Assembly (NCBI RefSeq): GCF_037572775.1 | Contig: NZ_JBBHKA010000001.1 | Location: 3,596,001 to 3,660,000, forward strand | Direction: 5' to 3' | From: Ramlibacter sp. PS4R-6 | Lineage (GTDB): Bacteria; Pseudomonadota; Gammaproteobacteria; Burkholderiales; Burkholderiaceae_C | Length of the DNA: 64,000 nucleotides | Shown: in pieces, positions 58,382 through 64,000 of the stretch | Layout: the number at the start of each line of letters is the position of its first letter | Position numbering within the stretch: position 1 is the stretch's first letter | Notes under the pieces: generated by a model | What the model saw: only the letters and a program-made list of their open reading frames with translations | The model's database searches: none | What the model was told of the DNA's origin: nothing | Made by a program: the position numbers and the translations under genes

Positions 58382-59409
58382 GCGAGCTTCCACCCCAGCC
58401 TTTCGCCCGCAGCCAGCGGCTTCAGTTGCGCATCGGCGTAGGCGTACGCGTCGGGCACGGTCCACTCCGTGCGCTTCAGCGTCACCGTGCCCGGGTTGCG
58501 CGGCAGGCCGTAGAAATCCGCGCCGTGGAAGCTGGCGAAGCCTTCGAGCTTGTCGAGTGCGTTCGCGCGGTCGAAGGCTTCGGTGTACAGCTCCATCGCG
58601 GCATGCGCCGTGTAGCAGCCGGCGCAGCCCAGCGCGTGCTCCTTCAGGTGCGCCGCATGCGGCGCGCTGTCGGTGCCGGTGAAGAACTTGCTGCTGCCGC
58701 TGGTGGCCGCCTCGACCAGTGCGAGGCGGTGCACCTCGCGCTTGAGCACCGGCAGGCAGTAATAGTGCGGCCGGATGCCGCCCGTGAAGATCGCGTTGCG
58801 GTTGTACAGCAGGTGGTGCGCCGTGATCGTCGCGGCCAGGTTGGCGTCGGCGCTGCGCACGTACTGCGCCGCCTCCTTCGTCGTGATGTGCTCCATCACC
58901 ACCTTGAGGCCCGGGAAGTCGCGGCGCAGCGGGATCAGCTGCTGCTCGATGAAGACGGCCTCGCGGTCGAACACGTCGACGTCGGGCGCGGTCACCTCGC
59001 CGTGCACCAGCAGCAGGATGCCTTCGCGCTGCATCGCTTCGAGCGTCTTGTGGGTCTTGCGGATGTCGGTCACCCCCGCGTCGCTGTTCGTCGTGGCGCC
59101 AGCGGGGTACAGCTTGAGCGCCACCACGCCGGCGTCCTTCGCCCGCCTGATCTCGTCGGGCGGCAGGTTGTCGGTGAGGTACAGCGTCATCAGCGGCTGG
59201 AAGGCCACGCCCTTCGGCACGGCGGCCATGATGCGCTCGCGGTACGCCACGGCCTGCGCCGCCGTGGTCACCGGCGGCTTCAGGTTGGGCATGATGATCG
59301 CGCGGCCGAACTGCGCCGCGGTGTGCGGCACGACGGTCTTCAGCGCTTCCCCGTCGCGGACGTGGACGTGCCAGTCGTCCGGGCGGGTGATGGTGATCTG
59401 CTGCGTCAT
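58378..59409 (-). CDS. pyrC: Dihydroorotase (class II)
   Basis: 343 residues, normal for PyrC. Zinc ligands in [11 protein letters not shown], carboxylated lysine in [16 protein letters not shown], further ligands in LLVHGEVT and MEHITTKEA, and the catalytic aspartate in [10 protein letters not shown]. It closes carbamoyl-aspartate to dihydroorotate, third step of pyrimidine synthesis. It lies 31 bases after the ATPase of the glutamate/aspartate transporter. Confidence 0.96.
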   Translation of the reverse strand: MTQQITITRPDDWHVHVRDGEALKTVVPHTAAQFGRAIIMPNLKPPVTTAAQAVAYRERIMAAVPKGVAFQPLMTLYLTDNLPPDEIRRAKDAGVVALKLYPAGATTNSDAGVTDIRKTHKTLEAMQREGILLLVHGEVTAPDVDVFDREAVFIEQQLIPLRRDFPGLKVVMEHITTKEAAQYVRSADANLAATITAHHLLYNRNAIFTGGIRPHYYCLPVLKREVHRLALVEAATSGSSKFFTGTDSAPHAAHLKEHALGCAGCYTAHAAMELYTEAFDRANALDKLEGFASFHGADFYGLPRNPGTVTLKRTEWTVPDAYAYADAQLKPLAAGERLGWKLA

Positions 59410-59440
59410 GGGAGCAATTGTCCCAGACGGCGCGGCACGG

Positions 59441-60187
<747 letters not shown>

Positions 60188-60209
60188 GGCTGGCTTTCTG
60201 GCGATGCGT

Positions 60210-60878
60210 TCAGCGGATGATGGCGATCTTCTTCTGCAGCTGCTTGACCAGGAAGGACAGCGTGACGCAGAGGATGAAGTAGACGACGGCGGCGATCAGG
60301 TAGGCCTCCTCGGTGCGGCCGTAGATCTTGCCGGCGTTCTGGAAGCCCTTGAGCAGGTCGTAGGCGCTGATCGCGTAGACCAGCGAGGTGTCCTGGAACA
60401 GGATGATGGTCTGCGTGAGCAGCACCGGCAGCATGTTGCGGAAGGCCTGCGGCAGGATGACCAGGCGCATCTGCTGCGAATAGGTCATGCCCATGGCCTG
60501 CGCCGCGTACACCTGCCCGCGCGGGATCGACTGGATGCCGGCGCGCATGATCTCGGAGAAGTACGCGGCCTCGAAGGCGACGAAGGTGATGATGGCCGAG
60601 TACTCGGCGCCGATGGGCCGGCCGATCACCAGCGGCACCAGCAGGTAGAACCACAGGATCACCATCACCAGCGGGATGGAGCGCATGCCGTTCACGTACG
60701 CCGTGGCGGGCATGGCCAGCGCGGGCTTGCCCGACAGGCGCAGCAACGCGAGGATCGTGCCGAAGACGATGCCGCCCAGCGTGGAGATCGCCGTCAGTTC
60801 CACCGAGAACACGAAGCCCGTGGCGACGAACTTGCTGACGACGTCCCAGTTGACCCAGCTGAAATCGAGGTTGCCCAT
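60210..60878 (-). CDS. gltK: Glutamate/aspartate ABC transporter permease
   Basis: 222 residues, about five membrane helices. The N-terminal helix follows [19 protein letters not shown]; the EAA-type loop is [20 protein letters not shown]. Pairs with GltJ to form the membrane channel. The gap to gltJ is one base. Confidence 0.93.
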   Translation of the reverse strand: MGNLDFSWVNWDVVSKFVATGFVFSVELTAISTLGGIVFGTILALLRLSGKPALAMPATAYVNGMRSIPLVMVILWFYLLVPLVIGRPIGAEYSAIITFVAFEAAYFSEIMRAGIQSIPRGQVYAAQAMGMTYSQQMRLVILPQAFRNMLPVLLTQTIILFQDTSLVYAISAYDLLKGFQNAGKIYGRTEEAYLIAAVVYFILCVTLSFLVKQLQKKIAIIR

Positions 60879-60879
60879 G

Positions 60880-61638
60880 TCAGTGCCCCCCCGCGCCGGT
60901 GCCGGCGACGATGAAGCCGGGGATGCGCATGCGCTTCTCGATGAAGGCGAAGACGCGGTTCACGGCGAAGGCCGACAGTGCGTACATCACCGTGACGCCG
61001 ATGTAGATCTCGATGCCGCGTGACGTTTCTTCCTGCGCCTGCATGGCGAACCAGGTGAGCTCGGCGATCGACACCGCGAAAGCCACCGAGGAGTTTTTCA
61101 GCAGGTTCATCGACTCGCTGGTGAGCGGCGGGATGATGATGCGGAAGGCCATCGGCAGCAGCACGTAGCGGTACGTCTGCGCGGTGGTGAAGCCCACGGC
61201 CATGCCGGCGTAGCGCTGGCCCCGCGACAGGGCCTGGATGCCGGCCCGCACCTGCTCGGCGATGCGCGCGGAGGTGAAGAAGCCCAGCGCGAAGATCACC
61301 AGCAGGAAACCGGGCACGTGCTGGAAGAAGGGGAACGCCTTGGGCACCACGAAGTACCACAGGAACAGCTGCACCAGGATCGGGATGTTGCGGAACAGCT
61401 CGACCCACGCGTTGGCCAGCCGCGTGAGCACCGGGCTTGCCGGCAAGGTGCGCGCCACCCCCACGGAGAAGCCGACGACCATCGCGATCACCCACGCACA
61501 GGCGGCCACCGCGAGCGTCCAGCCCCAGGCATGGATCATCCATTCGAAATAGGTGATGTCCGCGCCCTTGGCCCAGCACGCCGCCTCGACGGCGCCGTCC
61601 GACGTGTTCTTGCAGAAGACTTGCCAGTCCCAACTCAT
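60880..61638 (-). CDS. gltJ: Glutamate/aspartate ABC transporter permease
   Basis: 252 residues from ATG 61638 (MSWDWQVFCKNTSDG). About five membrane helices and the EAA loop in ARIAEQVRAGIQALSRGQRY. It is the first of the two permeases, after a hairpin that separates it from the binding-protein gene. Confidence 0.93.
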   Translation of the reverse strand: MSWDWQVFCKNTSDGAVEAACWAKGADITYFEWMIHAWGWTLAVAACAWVIAMVVGFSVGVARTLPASPVLTRLANAWVELFRNIPILVQLFLWYFVVPKAFPFFQHVPGFLLVIFALGFFTSARIAEQVRAGIQALSRGQRYAGMAVGFTTAQTYRYVLLPMAFRIIIPPLTSESMNLLKNSSVAFAVSIAELTWFAMQAQEETSRGIEIYIGVTVMYALSAFAVNRVFAFIEKRMRIPGFIVAGTGAGGH

Positions 61639-61728
61639 AAGCTGCCGCCTGGAGCGCCCCTCGTCGTGTTCGTTATTTGTCGGGCCACGCGTTGCGCCCA
61701 GCCCATCCATTCAACCTTAAATGAGAAA

Positions 61729-61755
61729 CCCCGCCGGGGCAAGCCTGCGGCGGGG
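61729..61755 (-). terminator. Hairpin between gltI and gltJ
   Basis: CCCCGCCG (61729-61736) and CGGCGGGG (61748-61755) form an 8-bp stem with an 11-base loop; on the minus strand it is followed by only TTTC. In ABC-transporter operons such a partial terminator after the binding-protein gene lowers permease and ATPase expression relative to the binding protein. That role is inferred. Confidence 0.6.
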
Positions 61756-61779
61756 TCCTCGTGCACCGAGCCGCCGGTG

Positions 61780-62676
61780 TTACTTCTTCAGGTATTCCTC
61801 GACCGGCTTGTCGTTCGGCGAGGCCCACGCCGCCTTGGTCGCGGTGCTGGCCGGCAGGTTCAGGCGCGCGTTCTTCGGCGGGATCGGGTTGACGAACCAC
61901 TTGTCGTAGAGCTTGCCGATGTCGCCCGACTTCGCCAGGCCGTCCACCGTGTCGTTGGCGATCTTCTTGAAGGCCGTGTCGTTCTTGCGGACCATGATCG
62001 CGATGGGCTCGACGCTGATCGGCTCGCCGACGATCTTGTACTCGGCGGGGTTCTTCGCGTTGGCGATGTTGCCCGCGAGGATCTGGCCGTCCATCACGAA
62101 CGCATCGGCGCGGCCCGATTCGAGCAGCAGGAAGGAATCGGCGTGGTCCTTGCCGAAGACTTCCTTGAAGTCGACGTTGTTCGCGCGCTCGTGCTTGCGC
62201 AGCAGCTGCACGGACGTGGTGCCCGTGGTGGTGGCCACGGTCTTGTTGGTCAGGTCCTTGATGCCGTTGATGCCGGAGTTGGCCTTGGTGGCGATGCGCA
62301 CTTCTTCCACGTACGTGGTGTGCACGAAGTCCACGTCCTTCTGGCGGGCCGCGTTGTTGGTGGTCGAGCCGCACTCGATGTCCACCGTGCCGTTGGCCAC
62401 CAGCGGGATGCGGTTCTGCGAGGTGACGGGCTGGTAGCGGATCTGCAGCTTGCGGCCCACCGACTTCTCGACGTTGGCGATGATGCGCTCGCAGATCTCG
62501 ACGTGGTAGCCGGCGTACTTGCCGTCGCCCAGCGTGTACGACAGGGCGCCCGACGAATCGCGCACGCCCATCGTGATGAGGCCGGTGGCCTTGACCTTGG
62601 CGAGCGTGTCGCCGGACTGGGCTTGCGCGCCGGCGGCCAGCGCGAGGGCCGCGATGGCGATCAATTGCTTTTTCAT
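61780..62676 (-). CDS. gltI: Glutamate/aspartate ABC transporter substrate-binding protein
   Basis: 298 residues with a clear signal peptide, MKKQLIAIAALALAAGAQAQ, cut near AQA-QS. A type II periplasmic binding-protein fold follows (GVRDSSGALSYTLGDGKY, VDIECGSTTNNAARQKDVDF), the DEBP/GltI class. It captures acidic amino acids in the periplasm and hands them to GltJK. The start has AGGAG upstream. The upstream gene is aspartase, so the locus serves uptake and use of aspartate and glutamate. Confidence 0.93.
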   Translation of the reverse strand: MKKQLIAIAALALAAGAQAQSGDTLAKVKATGLITMGVRDSSGALSYTLGDGKYAGYHVEICERIIANVEKSVGRKLQIRYQPVTSQNRIPLVANGTVDIECGSTTNNAARQKDVDFVHTTYVEEVRIATKANSGINGIKDLTNKTVATTTGTTSVQLLRKHERANNVDFKEVFGKDHADSFLLLESGRADAFVMDGQILAGNIANAKNPAEYKIVGEPISVEPIAIMVRKNDTAFKKIANDTVDGLAKSGDIGKLYDKWFVNPIPPKNARLNLPASTATKAAWASPNDKPVEEYLKK

Positions 62677-62715
62677 ACGGGTCTCCTGTGTGAAACGGGG
62701 TGATTGCAGAACGGG

Positions 62716-62721
62716 ATTCTA
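62716..62721 (-). promoter_or_regulatory. Possible -10 box upstream of gltI
   Basis: Minus-strand TAGAAT (62721-62716) matches the sigma-70 -10 hexamer at five of six bases, 40 bases before the gltI start in the 82-base aspA-gltI gap. No good -35 hexamer is found at 16-18 bases, so an activator or another sigma factor may be needed. Confidence 0.3.
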
Positions 62722-62758
62722 GGGATTCGGTTGCGGGGGAATACCCGGAAGTACCCGG

Positions 62759-64000
62759 CTATGAAGCAGGCTTTGTGCCCGCCTTCCGGGCGCCCTGCTC
62801 CAGGCGCAAGGGTTGGGTCAGCTTCTCGGGCACCAGCAGCGCGAGCAGTTCCTGCCGCTTCATGATCCCCAGCTCTTCGGCCACTTCGTCGATCGGCTTG
62901 CCGCTGGCCATGGCGGTCTTGGCGATCAGCGCCGCCTTTTCGTAGCCGATGATCGGGTTGAGCGCGGTGACCAGCGTGATCGACTCGCGCACGCGCTTGG
63001 CCAGCACGTCGCGGTTGGCCTCGATGCCGTCCACGCAGTTGTCGCGCAGCGTGCGGCAGGCCCTCGCGAGGTGCGAGATGCTCTTGAACAGGCTCCAGCC
63101 CATGATGGGCTCGAAGGCATTGAGCTGCAACTGGCCCGCTTCCGACGCCATGGTGACGGTGACGTCGTTGCCGATCACCTCGAAGGCCACCTGGTTCACC
63201 ACTTCGGGGATCACCGGGTTGACCTTGCCCGGCATGATCGACGAGCCCGCCTGCCGCGGCGGCAGCTTGATGTCGGCGAAGCCCGCCTGCGGGCCGCTGG
63301 ACAGCAGGCGCAGGTCGTTGCAGGTCTTCGACAGTTTCGTGGCCACGCGCTTGAGCACGCCCGACAGCTGCACGAACGCGCCCGTGTCCTGTGTGGCCTC
63401 GACGAGGTTCACCGCCTTCACCACGGGAACGCCGGAGCCTTCGGCGAGGAAGCGGATCGCCAGGTCGGCATAGCCGGCCGGTGCGTTGATGCCGGTGCCG
63501 ATCGCCGTGGCACCCAGGTTCACTTCCTGGATCAGGGCACGCGCTTCGCGCAGCCGCGCCTCGTCCTCTTCCAGCATCACCGCGTAGGTGCTGAACTCCT
63601 GCCCCAGCGTCATGGGCACGGCGTCCTGCAATTGCGTGCGGCCGATCTTGAGCACGTCGGCGAATTCGGCCGACTTCGCCTCGAAGCCGGCGCGCAGGTA
63701 GGCCATCGCGCCGAGCAGCTCGTCGATCGCCTGCCACAGCGCCAGGCGCACGGCCGTCGGGTAGACGTCATTCGTGCTCTGCGAGGCGTTGACGTGGTCG
63801 TTGGGGTGCAGCACGTCGTAGCGGCCCTTGGCCAGGCCCATGGTTTCCAGCGCCACGTTCGCGATCACTTCGTTCGCGTTCATGTTGGTGGATGTGCCGG
63901 CGCCGCCCTGGATCACGTCGACGACGAACTGTTCGTGGTGCCTGCCGGCGACCAGCTGGTCGCACGCCTTGCCGATGGCATCGAGCAACTTGCCGTCGAG
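62759..64000 (-). CDS. aspA: Aspartate ammonia-lyase (partial)
   Basis: The last 413 codons are present; the 5' end lies beyond the right edge. The fumarase/aspartase superfamily signature GSSIMPGKVNP is intact, as are QGGAGTSTNMNANEVIAN and HPNDHVNASQSTNDVYP. Aspartase rather than fumarase is favoured by the overall sequence and by the adjacent glutamate/aspartate transporter, but class II fumarases are close relatives. It splits aspartate to fumarate and ammonia. gltI follows after 82 bases. Confidence 0.88.
   Translation of the reverse strand, partial: LDGKLLDAIGKACDQLVAGRHHEQFVVDVIQGGAGTSTNMNANEVIANVALETMGLAKGRYDVLHPNDHVNASQSTNDVYPTAVRLALWQAIDELLGAMAYLRAGFEAKSAEFADVLKIGRTQLQDAVPMTLGQEFSTYAVMLEEDEARLREARALIQEVNLGATAIGTGINAPAGYADLAIRFLAEGSGVPVVKAVNLVEATQDTGAFVQLSGVLKRVATKLSKTCNDLRLLSSGPQAGFADIKLPPRQAGSSIMPGKVNPVIPEVVNQVAFEVIGNDVTVTMASEAGQLQLNAFEPIMGWSLFKSISHLARACRTLRDNCVDGIEANRDVLAKRVRESITLVTALNPIIGYEKAALIAKTAMASGKPIDEVAEELGIMKRQELLALLVPEKLTQPLRLEQGARKAGTKPAS

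Overview
The window reads as a chromosomal housekeeping segment of a high-GC betaproteobacterium, most likely order Burkholderiales and family Comamonadaceae (Ramlibacter/Variovorax-like). That placement is inferred from gene content and protein flavour (a DksA with a long Lys/Ala/Pro tail and a zinc-less finger, DUF3025 and DUF484 proteins, the dcw gene order, lpxC downstream of ftsZ), not from a database search. Coding density is very high. I see no tRNA, rRNA operon, insertion sequence, prophage or CRISPR array. No stretch over 300 bases lacks a gene once the RNase P RNA at 53931-54259 is counted.

Layout. 1-2 kb: accC (cut by the window edge) and accB for fatty-acid synthesis, then a membrane-anchored TlpA-type thioredoxin and a conserved protein, all on the minus strand. 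2-5 kb: an acyl-CoA synthetase and the murein-recycling ligase mpl on plus. 5-9.5 kb: an unidentified protein, DAHP synthase with a complete aromatic-amino-acid attenuator, a hypothetical protein and tldD. 9.5-13.6 kb: a receiver/class III cyclase/Ser-Thr kinase fusion, a 3-hydroxyisobutyrate-dehydrogenase-like enzyme and rodA. 13.6-20.9 kb: a plus-strand block: esterase, RNB exoribonuclease, TonB-like protein, aroE, mtgA, a PlsC-like acyltransferase, a CdsA-like enzyme and ruvC. Most junctions in this block are 4-base stop/start overlaps.

20.9-40.1 kb: the minus-strand division and cell-wall (dcw) cluster, in transcription order mraZ, rsmH, ftsL, ftsI, murE, murF, mraY, murD, ftsW, murG, murC, ddlB, ftsQ, ftsA, ftsZ. 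It is followed by a secreted hydrolase, lpxC and a small membrane protein. It makes the lipid II precursor and the septal machinery. Its start carries MraZ-type repeats and ftsZ ends in a rho-independent terminator.

40.3-54.3 kb: dksA with a STAS-domain protein, a CobW-family GTPase, rlmI, a 7TM protein with a degenerate GGDEF domain, the coupled set dapF-DUF484-xerC, a Nudix/metallo-beta-lactamase fusion, a DUF898 membrane protein, an M48 peptidase and rnpB. 54.3-64 kb: an FAD-dependent dehydrogenase on plus, then on minus htpX (behind a strong sigma-32-like promoter), DUF3025, an NYN-domain protein, pyrC, a glutamate/aspartate ABC transporter (gltIJKL) and aspA, cut by the right edge.

Most of the window is ordinary core genome. 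The points most worth a second look are the aroG attenuator, the three-domain signalling fusion, the tailed zinc-less DksA, the heat-shock promoter inside the end of the DUF3025 gene, and a 36-bp palindromic repeat present twice.
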